A stretch of DNA of 64,000 nt from Acidovorax sp. Leaf78 (GTDB lineage Bacteria; Pseudomonadota; Gammaproteobacteria; Burkholderiales; Burkholderiaceae_C). Under the pieces are notes generated by a model, which was not told the DNA's origin, made no database searches, and was given only the letters and a program-made list of their open reading frames with translations. The position numbers and the translations under genes are program-made. Shown piece by piece: positions 46,522-54,872 of this stretch. The stretch spans positions 541,433 to 605,432 of the forward strand of contig NZ_LMLZ01000020.1 of the NCBI RefSeq assembly GCF_001422735.1, read 5' to 3'. The first letter of the stretch is position 1; each line of letters begins with the position of its first letter.

Positions 46522-46637
46522 GTGCACCCCCTGAGTCGCTTCGCGCCTTCCCCCTCTCTCGCTGCGCGGGAGGGGGACGCACCCGGTGGCCTGGCAGAGC
46601 CAGATCCACGGGTGCACTGGCCTCGGCAGCGCCAGTT
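46522..46637 (-). repeat. Family G intergenic repeat, copy f
   Basis: Complement of copies a/b: CACCCCCTGAGTCGCTTCGC, CTTCCCCCTCTCTCGCTGCG, CACCCGGTGGCCTGGCAGAG and GATCCACGGGTGCACTGG. Located between the second ssuA-like gene and a small reading frame. Confidence 0.8.
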
Positions 46638-46689
46638 TTAACGGCCGTGCGTCACACAGTCGCCGCAATTGAAACCAAGGAGCCCTGAC

Positions 46690-46899
46690 ATGCCCACCGC
46701 TTCCGCAAACCCTGTCCACGACGCAGCGCGCCGCGTGCTGCGCACCACGGCCAACGCCTGGCGCCTGAAGGCACCGGCGCGCAGGCCGGTCCGTACGCGC
46801 AGGCGTGTGCAGGCCGATGTGGCGGCGGGCGGCATGCGGGCTTGTCCATTGCGTTTCGGCTTTTCGCTGGCGGGCTACGGCCTGGCCTTCTCTTACTGA
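46690..46899 (+). CDS. Small basic protein of unknown function in the ssu cluster
   Basis: 69 residues ([20 protein letters not shown] ... AGYGLAFSY), rich in Arg and Ala with a short hydrophobic end. An AAGGAG site stands 7 bases before the ATG, one of the best in the region. It lies 35 bp upstream of ssuD. No family recognised; it could be a real small protein or a leader peptide for ssuD. Confidence 0.45.
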   Translation: MPTASANPVHDAARRVLRTTANAWRLKAPARRPVRTRRRVQADVAAGGMRACPLRFGFSLAGYGLAFSY

Positions 46900-46934
46900 T
46901 CCCCTCACGGCACACGTTCAAGGCACGCGACGAT

Positions 46935-48098
46935 ATGAAAATCTTCTGGTTCATCCCTACCCACGGCGACAGCCGTTACCTTGGCACGGCCAAGGGCGCA
47001 CGCCAGCTCAGCCTCGAATACCTGCAGCAGGTGGCAGTGGCCGCCGACAGCCTGGGCTACGAAGGCGTGCTCATCCCCACCGGCCGTTCGTGCGAAGACC
47101 CGTGGGTGATCGCGTCGAGCCTGCTGGCGGTCACCAAAAAGCTCAAGTTCCTGGTCGCCGTGCGCCCCGGCCTGCACCAGCCCGCGTTGGCCGCCCGCAT
47201 GGCCGCCACGTTTGACCGGCTCTCCGGCGGGCGCCTGCTGGTCAATCTGGTGACGGGTGGCGACCGGGCCGAGCTGGAAGGCGACGGCGTGTTCCTGGAC
47301 CACGCCACGCGCTACGAGCAGTCGGCCGAGTTCATCCGCATCTGGCGCGAGATCCTCACGCGCAGCCACCGGGGCGAAAGCTTCGACTACGAAGGCAAGC
47401 ACCTGTCGGTCAAGGGCGCCAAGCTGCTCTTCCCGCCGCTGCAGGAGCCGCACCCGCCGGTGTACTTCGGCGGCTCGTCCGACGCAGCGCACGACCTGGC
47501 GGCCGAGCAGGTCGAAACCTACCTCACCTGGGGCGAGCCCCCGGCCGAGGTCGCCAAGAAGGTGGCCGACGTGCGCGCCCGCGCTGCCAAGCACGGCCGT
47601 ACCGTGAAGTTCGGCATCCGCCTGCACGTCATCGTGCGCGAGACCGATGCACAGGCCTGGGCCGCAGCCGAAGAACTCATCAGCCATGTGGACGACGAAA
47701 CCGTGGCGCGCGCCCAGTCCGTGTTCGCACGCATGGACTCCGAAGGCCAGCGCCGCATGGCCGCGCTGCATGCCGGGGGCGTGAAGCGCAGCCGCGCAGA
47801 CCTGGAGATCAGCCCCAACCTGTGGGCGGGCGTGGGCCTGGTGCGCGGTGGCGCGGGCACGGCCCTGGTGGGCGACCCTGAGACCGTGGCCGCGCGCATC
47901 AAGGAATACGCAGACCTGGGGCTCGACCACTTCGTGCTGTCGGGCTACCCCCACCTCGAAGAGGCCTACCGCTTTGCCGAGCTGGTGTTCCCGCTGCTGC
48001 CGCTGGCCGTGCGCGAGAAGCTCACCGGCGGCAACCCGCTGGGTCCTTTCGGCGAAACCGTGGCCAACGACTTCGTGCCACGCGCTTCGCAAAGCTGA
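46935..48098 (+). CDS. ssuD: Alkanesulfonate monooxygenase, FMNH2-dependent
   Basis: 387 residues (E. coli SsuD is 381), luciferase-like TIM barrel. Motifs are [34 protein letters not shown] with the conserved active-site cysteine, [20 protein letters not shown] and [17 protein letters not shown]. It splits C1-C14 sulfonates to aldehyde and sulfite using FMNH2 from SsuE. Sulfite then enters the CysI step. Confidence 0.95.
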   Translation: MKIFWFIPTHGDSRYLGTAKGARQLSLEYLQQVAVAADSLGYEGVLIPTGRSCEDPWVIASSLLAVTKKLKFLVAVRPGLHQPALAARMAATFDRLSGGRLLVNLVTGGDRAELEGDGVFLDHATRYEQSAEFIRIWREILTRSHRGESFDYEGKHLSVKGAKLLFPPLQEPHPPVYFGGSSDAAHDLAAEQVETYLTWGEPPAEVAKKVADVRARAAKHGRTVKFGIRLHVIVRETDAQAWAAAEELISHVDDETVARAQSVFARMDSEGQRRMAALHAGGVKRSRADLEISPNLWAGVGLVRGGAGTALVGDPETVAARIKEYADLGLDHFVLSGYPHLEEAYRFAELVFPLLPLAVREKLTGGNPLGPFGETVANDFVPRASQS

Positions 48099-48121
48099 CC
48101 GCACCGACGAGGAGCCACGCC

Positions 48122-48496
48122 ATGAGCATCCAGTCCATCAACCACGTGCAGCTGGCCTTTCCGGCCGGTGCCGAGGCGCCCATCCGGCGCTTTTACGCCA
48201 GCCTGCTGGGCCTGCCCGAGGTGCGCCTGCAGGCGGGCAACACGCTGCGCTTTGCCGCGGGCACCCAGCGCATCGACCTGGTGCCCACCGAGCACTGGCA
48301 GCCCGCGCCCGCGGTGTCGCACCTGGCATTCGAAGTGCAGGACCTGCCGGCCCTGCGCCACCGCCTGCTGCAGGCCGACCTTCCGCTGGTGGAGAACCGC
48401 GCGCTGCCCGGCTATCTGCGCTTTTACGTCAAGGACCCGGCCGGTAACCAGCTGGAGTTTCTAGAGCCCGATCACGAACAGGAAATCACCCCATGA
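48122..48496 (+). CDS. VOC/glyoxalase-family protein in the ssu operon
   Basis: 124 residues, one vicinal-oxygen-chelate unit (INHVQLAFPAGAEAPIRRFY, FYVKDPAGNQLEFLEPDH). VOC enzymes include dioxygenases, glyoxalases and thiol transferases. The C-terminal metal ligand (QLEFLE) and an N-terminal HVQ pair are visible. Its stop overlaps the ssuC start by 4 bp (ATGA), so it is translationally coupled to the transporter, which points to handling of a sulfonate-derived product. Confidence 0.85.
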   Translation: MSIQSINHVQLAFPAGAEAPIRRFYASLLGLPEVRLQAGNTLRFAAGTQRIDLVPTEHWQPAPAVSHLAFEVQDLPALRHRLLQADLPLVENRALPGYLRFYVKDPAGNQLEFLEPDHEQEITP

Positions 48497-49365
48497 CCCC
48501 AACCCAGACCGTCCGCGAGCTGCAGGTATCGCCTGTGGCCGATTCCGTCGATCTGCCGATCGACAAGCCCGTGCTGCCTGCAGCGCTGTCCCGCTTCCTG
48601 TCCGGCCTGCTGCAGCGCCTGCTGCCCTGGGCCGTGCCCGTGGGGCTCATCGTGCTGTGGCAGATCGCCTCGTCGCAAGGCTGGCTGTCCACCCGCGTAC
48701 TGCCAGCGCCGCTCGAGGTCATCAAGGCTGCCTGGACGCTCACCGTGTCGGGCGAGCTGTGGACCCACGTCAAGGTGAGCGCCGGCCGTGCGCTGGCGGG
48801 CCTGGCCATTGGCGGCGGGCTGGGCCTGCTGCTGGGCTTGCTCACCGGCTCGGTGCGCTTGTTCGAGACCTTGCTCGACTCCACCATCCAGATGGTGCGC
48901 AACATCCCTGCGCTCGCGCTGATTCCGCTGGTGATCCTGTGGTTCGGCATCGACGAGTCGGCCAAGCTGTTTCTCATCAGCGTGTCGGTGTTCTTTCCGA
49001 TCTACCTCAACACCTTCCACGGCATCCGCAATGTGGACCCCGGGTTGATCGAGATGGGGCGCACCTACGGCCTGAGCCGCTGGCAGCTGTACAAGCAGAT
49101 CATCCTGCCTGGCGCGCTCTCCAGCATCCTGGTGGGCCTGCGCTTCTCGCTGGGTCTGATGTGGGTGATCCTGATCGTGGCCGAGACCATCTCCGCGCAG
49201 GCGGGCATCGGCTACCTCACGATGAACGCCCGCGAGTTCCTGCAGACCGACATCGTGCTGGTCGGCATCCTGCTGTACGCGCTGCTGGGCAAGTTGGCCG
49301 ACCTGTTCGCCAAGGGCCTGGAGCGCTACTGGCTGCGCTGGCATCCCGGCTACCAGACGCCGTAA
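48493..49365 (+). CDS. ssuC: Sulfonate ABC transporter permease SsuC
   Basis: 290 residues with about six membrane helices. The EAA-type loop is MGRTYGLSRWQLYKQIILPG, and the helix LIPLVILWFGIDESAKLF is typical of the SsuC/TauC group. It forms the inner-membrane channel with the ATPase SsuB, encoded after the third binding protein. Confidence 0.93.
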   Translation: MTPTQTVRELQVSPVADSVDLPIDKPVLPAALSRFLSGLLQRLLPWAVPVGLIVLWQIASSQGWLSTRVLPAPLEVIKAAWTLTVSGELWTHVKVSAGRALAGLAIGGGLGLLLGLLTGSVRLFETLLDSTIQMVRNIPALALIPLVILWFGIDESAKLFLISVSVFFPIYLNTFHGIRNVDPGLIEMGRTYGLSRWQLYKQIILPGALSSILVGLRFSLGLMWVILIVAETISAQAGIGYLTMNAREFLQTDIVLVGILLYALLGKLADLFAKGLERYWLRWHPGYQTP

Positions 49366-49409
49366 GGCGCACTGCAGCCCGACCCTCCATTCCAAGAATT
49401 GCGGACCAC

Positions 49410-50372
49410 ATGACCACCCCTTTCCACATTCATCGTCGCACCGTGCTCGGTGCCATCGCCGGGCTGGCGAGCGGCCTGGCCGCCGCGCAGGGCAAGCCTG
49501 AAACATTACGCATCGGCTTGCAAAAGTCGTCCACCCTCACCACCATCCTGCGCACGCGCGGCACGCTGGAGCAGTTGCTTGCGCCGCTCAACGTCAAGGT
49601 CACGTGGCACGAGTTCACCAGCGGCCTGCCGCTGCTCGAAGCGCTGAACCTGGGCAACATCGATGTGAGCGCCGACGTGGCCGACACCGTGCCGGTGTTC
49701 GCCCAGGCAGCGGGCGCCAACCTCACCTTCGTGGCGCAGGAGTCTCCATCGCCATCGGCCCAGGCCATCGTGGTGCGCGCCGATTCGCCCATCAAGACGG
49801 TGGCCGACCTCAAGGGCAAGAAGATCGGTTTTGCCAAGGCCGCCGGTGTGCACTTCTTGCTGATTGCCGCGCTGGAAAAGTCCGGCTTGTCGTTCAAGGA
49901 CATCGAGCCTGCGTACCTGACCCCCGCCGATGGCCGCGCCGCCTTCGAGCGCGGCGCCATCGATGCCTGGGTGGTGTGGGACCCGTTCCTCGCCGCCGTG
50001 CAAAAGCAGTCCGCCGTGCGCGTGCTGGCCGATGGGCGCGACCTGGCCTCCTACCAGCGCTACTACCTGGCGGGCACCCCGTTTGCCCAGGCGCGGCCCG
50101 ACGTGCTGCGCGTGTTCTTCAACGAGCTGCAAAAGGCCGGCGTGTGGGTCAAGCAAAGCCCCAAGGACGCAGCGGCGCTGCTGGCGCCCGTGTGGGGGCT
50201 GGATGCAGGCGTGATCGAGTTGGCCAACAGCCGCCGCAGCTACGAGGTGCGTGCCGTGGTGCCCGCGGCGCTGACCGAACAACAACGCATCGCCGATGCC
50301 TTCTTTGCCGAAAAGCTGCTGCCCAAGCGCGTGAATGCGCTGGACGTGCCGCTGTTCAAGACCGGAGCCTGA
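49410..50372 (+). CDS. SsuA-like substrate-binding protein, paralogue 3
   Basis: 320 residues. ATG at 49410; [15 protein letters not shown] gives a Tat-like signal with cleavage near AAAQ. It is the most divergent SsuA-like protein here: the common pocket GEAPPIF is [15 protein letters not shown], although [20 protein letters not shown] remains. It lies between ssuC and ssuB, so it is likely co-made with the importer and may bind a different sulfonate or a sulfate ester. Confidence 0.88.
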   Translation: MTTPFHIHRRTVLGAIAGLASGLAAAQGKPETLRIGLQKSSTLTTILRTRGTLEQLLAPLNVKVTWHEFTSGLPLLEALNLGNIDVSADVADTVPVFAQAAGANLTFVAQESPSPSAQAIVVRADSPIKTVADLKGKKIGFAKAAGVHFLLIAALEKSGLSFKDIEPAYLTPADGRAAFERGAIDAWVVWDPFLAAVQKQSAVRVLADGRDLASYQRYYLAGTPFAQARPDVLRVFFNELQKAGVWVKQSPKDAAALLAPVWGLDAGVIELANSRRSYEVRAVVPAALTEQQRIADAFFAEKLLPKRVNALDVPLFKTGA

Positions 50373-50376
50373 CACC

Positions 50377-51189
50377 ATGACCCAGACGACCAACACCCCC
50401 GCCGCACAAGGCGTGCGCCTGGAAGTGCGCGGCGTGGACAAGCGCTACGGCACCCGCGACGTGCTCAAGAAGACCGAACTCGTCATCGAGCCCGGCCAGT
50501 TCGTGGCCATCGTGGGCCGCAGCGGCTGCGGCAAGAGCACGCTGCTGCGCCTGGTGGCGGGACTCGAATCCGTCTCGGGCGGCGCGATCCGCCTGGACGG
50601 CAAAGATGTCGCTGGCCTGAGCGACGACACCCGCATCATGTTCCAGGACTCGCGCCTCTTGCCCTGGAAGCGCGTGGCCGACAACGTGGCCCTGGGCCTG
50701 CCGCCCGCGCGTCGCGGCGCCGCCGCCGATGTGCTGGCCCGCGTGGGCCTGGGCGACCGTTTGACCGAGTGGCCCGCGCGCCTGTCCGGCGGCCAGCGCC
50801 AGCGCGTGGCCCTGGCCCGTGCCCTGGTGCACAACCCGCGCCTGCTGCTGCTGGACGAACCCCTGGGCGCGCTCGATGCGCTGACCCGCATCGAGATGCA
50901 CCGCCTCATCGAAGGCCTGTGGCGCAGCAGCGGCTTCACCGCACTGCTGGTGACCCACGATGTGCAGGAGGCCGTGGCCCTGGCCGACCGCGTGATCCTG
51001 ATCGAGGACGGCCAGATCGCACTGGACCAGCGCATCGACCTGCCGCGTCCCCGGTCGCACGGTGACGCCGCCTTTGCGGCGATCGAAAAACGCATCCTGG
51101 ACCGCGTGCTGCAAAAGCCCGACGGCGAGCCGGCGCACGAAGCGCCGTGGCCCGGCGTGCCTGCGCATGGTCTGCGCTGGGCGGTGTAG
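50377..51189 (+). CDS. ssuB: Sulfonate ABC transporter ATPase SsuB
   Basis: 270 residues. Walker [17 protein letters not shown], signature [15 protein letters not shown], Walker [17 protein letters not shown] and H-loop [13 protein letters not shown] at 50377 has GGAG upstream. It lies 4 bp after paralogue 3. It powers SsuC. Confidence 0.94.
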   Translation: MTQTTNTPAAQGVRLEVRGVDKRYGTRDVLKKTELVIEPGQFVAIVGRSGCGKSTLLRLVAGLESVSGGAIRLDGKDVAGLSDDTRIMFQDSRLLPWKRVADNVALGLPPARRGAAADVLARVGLGDRLTEWPARLSGGQRQRVALARALVHNPRLLLLDEPLGALDALTRIEMHRLIEGLWRSSGFTALLVTHDVQEAVALADRVILIEDGQIALDQRIDLPRPRSHGDAAFAAIEKRILDRVLQKPDGEPAHEAPWPGVPAHGLRWAV

Positions 51190-51278
51190 CCGTTGCTACG
51201 GCCTGCTGCCTTTCGCTGCTTGCTTTCTGTCTTCTGTCATTCCTTTCTTCGCCCTACAGCCCCATCAAGGAGAACCCC

Positions 51279-51494
51279 ATGTCCATCCAAGCCATCAACG
51301 TCCGCAACCAGTTCAAAGGCAAAGTCCGCGAGATCGTGCGCGGCGATGTCGTCTCCGAGGTCGATGTCGAAACGCCCTGGGGCATCGTCACCTCGGTCAT
51401 CACCACCCGCTCGGTGGACGAGCTGGCTCTGATCGTGGGCTCCGACGTGGTGGCGCTGGTCAAGTCGACCGAGGTGTCCATCGCCAAACTGTGA
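51279..51494 (+). CDS. Mop/TOBE-domain molybdate-binding protein, copy 1
   Basis: 71 residues, one Mop-type TOBE domain (MSIQAINVRNQFKGKVREIV ... GSDVVALVKSTEVSIAKL). AAGGAG lies 7 bases before the ATG. Mop proteins bind molybdate or tungstate, and sulfate analogues can compete. It closes the ssu operon. A second gene at 54644 differs by only three conservative substitutions in 71 residues. Its role in sulfur metabolism is unknown. Confidence 0.9.
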   Translation: MSIQAINVRNQFKGKVREIVRGDVVSEVDVETPWGIVTSVITTRSVDELALIVGSDVVALVKSTEVSIAKL

Positions 51495-51514
51495 GTGGAT
51501 GAGAGAGATATAAG

Positions 51515-51562
51515 CCTCTACCGCTTGCTGGTAGGGCGCAAGGCGCTATAAAAAATGTAGTG
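51515..51562 (+). repeat. Family R palindromic repeat, copy 4 (diverged)
   Basis: CCTCTACCGCTTGCTGG, GGCGCAAGGCGCTATAAAAA, ATGTAG. Same order as the other copies, in the spacer after the ssu operon. Confidence 0.55.
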
Positions 51563-51607
51563 TTTGTAGATGGGCTATGCAGCGACGCTCACGGCGGCCT
51601 TTCGCTC

Positions 51608-51632
51608 CTCAGGCCCTTTCGAAGGGCCTGAG
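51608..51632. terminator. Hairpin after the ssu operon
   Basis: Perfect 11-bp stem CTCAGGCCCTT / AAGGGCCTGAG with a 3-base loop, followed by TCTTTGG. The T run is weak, so termination may be partial. Confidence 0.55.
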
Positions 51633-51731
51633 TCTTTGGTGGCGAGGGGGGGGCAGGGTGGCTCGGGTGGAGTGGGCCTCGCAGAAGCAGCGGCGCAGAC
51701 GGCCGGATTGCGACACATGGCGATATATCGT

Positions 51732-51745
51732 ATGATGCGCATCAT
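51732..51745. promoter_or_regulatory. TetR-type operator ATGATG-CG-CATCAT at the regulator start
   Basis: Perfect 14-bp palindrome at the beginning of the tetR-like gene. A second palindrome, ATGATGATCATCAT, lies at 52424-52437 before the oxidoreductase gene, suggesting control of both by the same repressor. Confidence 0.65.
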
Positions 51746-52388
51746 GCCAAAATCCACGCCCAATTCCAGAGCTGCTGCCAAGGAGGCCACGCACGAGCGC
51801 ATCGTGTCGGTCGCCTCGCGGGCGATCCGGCGCGAGGGCTACCACGGCACGGGCGTGGCGGACATCATGAAAGAGGCGGGCCTGACGCACGGCGCCTTTT
51901 ATGCGCACTTCGACTCCCGCGAGGCCATGCTGGCCGAGGCCGCTGCCAAGGCATGCACCGAATCCGCAGCGCTGGCGGCCGGCGCCGCGGCCGGCGAGCC
52001 GTCGCCCCGCGCGCTGGCCGCCATGCTCTCGGCCTACTTGTCGCGCCAACATGTCGAGAGTGTCGAGATGGGCTGCCCCCTGGCGGCCCTGGGCTCGGAG
52101 ACATCGCGCCAGGCACCCGAGGTGCGCCGCGTGGCCACCCGGCATATCAAGGAAATGGTCGACCTCATCGGGCGCCAGTCGCCGCAGTGGGGCCAGCCCG
52201 CAGCCCACGAACAGGCGCTCGTCACCATGGCCACGATGGTGGGTGCGCTGGTGCTGTCCCGCGCGGTGGACGAGCCCGCGCTGTCGGACAGCCTGCGCGA
52301 GGCCGCGCTCAAGCACCTGATGCAGCTGACGAACTCGACGCACGCTGCAGACGCTGCACCTGCCACGCCGCCAGGCGCGCCCGGCTGA
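51744..52388 (+). CDS. TetR-family regulator
   Basis: 214 residues from MPKSTPNSRAAAK. Helix-turn-helix in residues about 20-65 (RIVSVASRAIRREGYHGTGV, TTHGAFYAHFDSREA-like segment). Upstream ATGs at 51732 and 51735 are possible but fall inside the palindromic operator. Its effector domain resembles regulators beside quinone or aldehyde reductases. It precedes a two-gene oxidoreductase operon on the same strand. Confidence 0.88.
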   Translation: MPKSTPNSRAAAKEATHERIVSVASRAIRREGYHGTGVADIMKEAGLTHGAFYAHFDSREAMLAEAAAKACTESAALAAGAAAGEPSPRALAAMLSAYLSRQHVESVEMGCPLAALGSETSRQAPEVRRVATRHIKEMVDLIGRQSPQWGQPAAHEQALVTMATMVGALVLSRAVDEPALSDSLREAALKHLMQLTNSTHAADAAPATPPGAPG

Positions 52389-52423
52389 CTTTCCCAGCGG
52401 CGCGCTTTTTTTTGCCTTTACAT

Positions 52424-52437
52424 ATGATGATCATCAT
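52424..52437. promoter_or_regulatory. Second TetR-type operator ATGATGATCATCAT
   Basis: Perfect palindrome 58 bp upstream of the quinone oxidoreductase start, with the same ATGATG-N2-CATCAT arms as at 51732-51745. Confidence 0.65.
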
Positions 52438-52494
52438 GCGAATTTGCTTGCGATCTGCACCGCCTAGCGCTGTGTCCTTTACCCAGGAAGCCCC

Positions 52495-53496
52495 ATGAAA
52501 GCCTTTGTCCTCGACCGCTACGCCAAGCAGGGCCCACTGCGGCACGCCGATGTCCCCGCGCCGGACCTGCGCGACGACGAGGTGCTGGTGGCGGTGCATG
52601 CCGCCGGCGTGAACCTGCTCGACGCCAAGATCCGCAGCGGCGAGTTCAAGCTCATCCTGCCGTACGCCATGCCGCTGGTGCTAGGGCACGACGTGGCGGG
52701 CGTGGTGGTGCGGGTGGGGCCGCGCGTGCAGCAGTTCCAGCCGGGCGACGAGGTCTATGCCCGGGCAGACGATTTCCGCATCGGCACCTTTGCAGAACTC
52801 ATCGCCGTCAAGGCATCGTCGCTGGCCCGCAAGCCCCGCGGCCTGACGATGGAAGAGGCCGCATCGATCCCGCTGGTGGGCCTGACGGCCTGGCAGGCGC
52901 TGGTGGAGAAGGCGCAACTGAAAAAAGGCCAAAAGGTCTTCATCCAGGCGGGCTCGGGCGGCGTGGGCACCTTTGCCATCCAGCTGGCCAAGCACCTGGG
53001 CGCCACCGTCGCCACCACAGCCAGCGCGGGCAATGCGGCGCTGGTCCGCAGCCTGGGCGCCGACGTCGTCATCGACTACAAGACGCAGGACTTCGAAGAG
53101 GTGCTGCGCGACTACGACGTCGTGCTGCACAGCCAGGACGGCAAGGCGCTGGCGAAGTCGCTGCGCGTGCTCAAGCCCGGCGGCCAGGTCGTCTCGATCT
53201 CCGGCCCGCCCGACCCGGCATTCGGCCAGGCCATTCGCGCCCCCGGCTTTGTGCGGCTGGTGATGCGCCTGCTGAGCGCCGGCACCCGGCGGCGCGCCAA
53301 GGCGCTGGGCGTGGGCTACTCGTTCCTCTTCATGCGGGCGCACGGCGCGCAGCTGCAGGAGATCACGCGCCTTGTCGAAGCGGGCGCCATCCGCCCGGTG
53401 GTCGACAAAGTCTTTCCGTTCAGCGCCACCAACGACGCCCTGGCCTATGTGGAAGCGGGCCGTGCCAAGGGCAAGGTCGTCATCCACGTGGTGTGA
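52495..53496 (+). CDS. NADP-dependent quinone/zinc-free alcohol dehydrogenase (MDR family)
   Basis: 333 residues. GroES-like N-terminal domain (LGHDVAGVVVRVGPRVQQF) and Rossmann loop AGSGGVGTFAIQLAKHLGAT. The zinc-ligand pattern of alcohol dehydrogenases is absent, so it is a quinone or enone reductase type. Regulated by the adjacent TetR gene via the ATGATG palindromes. The SDR gene follows after 88 bp. Confidence 0.9.
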   Translation: MKAFVLDRYAKQGPLRHADVPAPDLRDDEVLVAVHAAGVNLLDAKIRSGEFKLILPYAMPLVLGHDVAGVVVRVGPRVQQFQPGDEVYARADDFRIGTFAELIAVKASSLARKPRGLTMEEAASIPLVGLTAWQALVEKAQLKKGQKVFIQAGSGGVGTFAIQLAKHLGATVATTASAGNAALVRSLGADVVIDYKTQDFEEVLRDYDVVLHSQDGKALAKSLRVLKPGGQVVSISGPPDPAFGQAIRAPGFVRLVMRLLSAGTRRRAKALGVGYSFLFMRAHGAQLQEITRLVEAGAIRPVVDKVFPFSATNDALAYVEAGRAKGKVVIHVV

Positions 53497-53584
53497 GCCA
53501 GCAGGCCGCTGCACATCCTTTTTCTCACGCCGTCAGTCCCCACCCAACCTTCCATCCGTTCCACCTGTCCCTCTGGAGATTTTC

Positions 53585-54292
53585 ATGAAGATCGAAAACG
53601 CTGTCGTCCTCATCACCGGTGCCAACCGCGGCATCGGCTTGGCATTTGCCCGCGAGCTGCTCGCCCGCGGCGCACGCAAGGTCTACGCCGGTGCGCGCGA
53701 CCCCGCCACCGTCGCGCCCCAGCCTGGGGTGCAGGCCCTGCGCCTGGACGTCAACAACCCCGCCGACGTGGCCGCTGCGGCCGCCGCCGCGCCCGATGTG
53801 ACGCTGGTCATCAACAACGCCGGCATCGCCCAGCCCGGCGGCTTCATGGACGCCGACAGCGAAGAGGTGGCCCGCCGCATCTTCGACACCAACTTCTTTG
53901 CCGTGCTGCGCGTGAGCAAGGCCTTTGCACCCATCCTCGCAACCAACGGCGGCGGCGCGCTGCTCAACGTGCTGTCGGTGGCGTCGTGGGTCAATGGCGG
54001 CGAGCTGGCGGCGTATTCGGCCAGCAAGTCCGCCGCCTGGTCGCTGACCAACGCGCTGCGCCACGAACTGGCGGCGCAAAAGACGCAGGTGCTGGGCTTG
54101 CACATGGCCTATGTCGATACCGACCTGACGCGCGGCTTCGACGTCCCCAAGTCGAGCCCCGAGCAGATCGTGCAGCGCGCGCTGGACGGCCTGGCCGCCG
54201 GTGCGGACGAAGTGCTGGCCGATGAGCTCACGCAGCACGTCAAGCTGTCGATGACGGCCACGCGGCCGAGCTATCTGCCGCAGCCCGCCTGA
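53585..54292 (+). CDS. Short-chain dehydrogenase/reductase
   Basis: 235 residues from MKIENAVVLITGANRGIGLA. Catalytic YSASKSA, NNAGIAQPG and VLSVASW segments define a classical SDR. ATG at 53585 has TGGAG upstream. It is co-directed with the MDR gene, so the two may reduce the same reactive carbonyl or quinone. Confidence 0.9.
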   Translation: MKIENAVVLITGANRGIGLAFARELLARGARKVYAGARDPATVAPQPGVQALRLDVNNPADVAAAAAAAPDVTLVINNAGIAQPGGFMDADSEEVARRIFDTNFFAVLRVSKAFAPILATNGGGALLNVLSVASWVNGGELAAYSASKSAAWSLTNALRHELAAQKTQVLGLHMAYVDTDLTRGFDVPKSSPEQIVQRALDGLAAGADEVLADELTQHVKLSMTATRPSYLPQPA

Positions 54293-54643
54293 GACACCAG
54301 CGACTTCCCCGGCTGAACCGGCCGCTTCCATTCGCCCCGCCAGATCGCAAGGTCTGGCGGGGCGGCTGCGTTTGGCAGCGGCCATCGGGTGGTGCGGCCT
54401 GGATGCCGGGGCACTTCCACGGCCCGCGCTTATGCCGTGGTGGCTGCAACTCATGCCCCATACATCTAAGTCAAAGCTTATGAGTAATGACCATTTATTC
54501 GTATAAGAAACTTAATTTACATTGCTTCTGGTTGTTTAGTTTTGTGGTTGCACGGCAGGTTGCCCGGTGCGACAGATCGTTGTCGACACGGGCCTCCGCC
54601 CCAGCATCCGCCCATTTTTTCCCCATCTTCCAGGAGCCTTTTC
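54293..54643. other. 351-bp spacer with hairpin and sulfur-type half-sites
   Basis: An 11-bp perfect stem GCCCCGCCAGA (54334-54344) / TCTGGCGGGGC (54353-54363) lies 42 bp after the SDR gene and probably ends it. Further on, an AT-rich stretch holds GCTTATGA (54476-54483) and CGTATAAG (54500-54507), the pair also found at the cys operon. It is the promoter region of the Mop-Bug-sulfatase operon. No coding region seen. Confidence 0.5.
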
Positions 54644-54859
54644 ATGTCCATCCAAGCCATCAACGTCCGCAACCAGTTCAAGGGCAAAGTGCGCGAGATC
54701 ATTCGCGGCGACGTCGTCTCCGAAGTCGATGTCGAAACCCCCTGGGGCATCGTCACGTCGGTCATCACCACCCGCTCGGTGGACGACCTGGCCCTGGTCG
54801 TGGGCTCCGATGTGGTGGCGCTGGTCAAGTCCACCGAAGTCTCCATCGCCAAGCTCTGA
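54644..54859 (+). CDS. Mop/TOBE-domain molybdate-binding protein, copy 2
   Basis: 71 residues, a near-identical twin of the gene at 51279 (substitutions V20I, E to D and I to V). DNA identity is also very high over the full gene and starts at the same codon, which suggests recent duplication or gene conversion. CAGGAG lies before the ATG. It heads an operon with a Bug binding protein and a sulfatase. Confidence 0.9.
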   Translation: MSIQAINVRNQFKGKVREIIRGDVVSEVDVETPWGIVTSVITTRSVDDLALVVGSDVVALVKSTEVSIAKL

Positions 54860-54872
54860 CCCGGAAGCAGCC

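Noticed and set aside
12733..46637. CRISPR interpretation of the repeated intergenic elements
   Set aside because: Copies are about 1 to 20 kb apart, in both orientations, with genes between them and no spacer array or cas genes.
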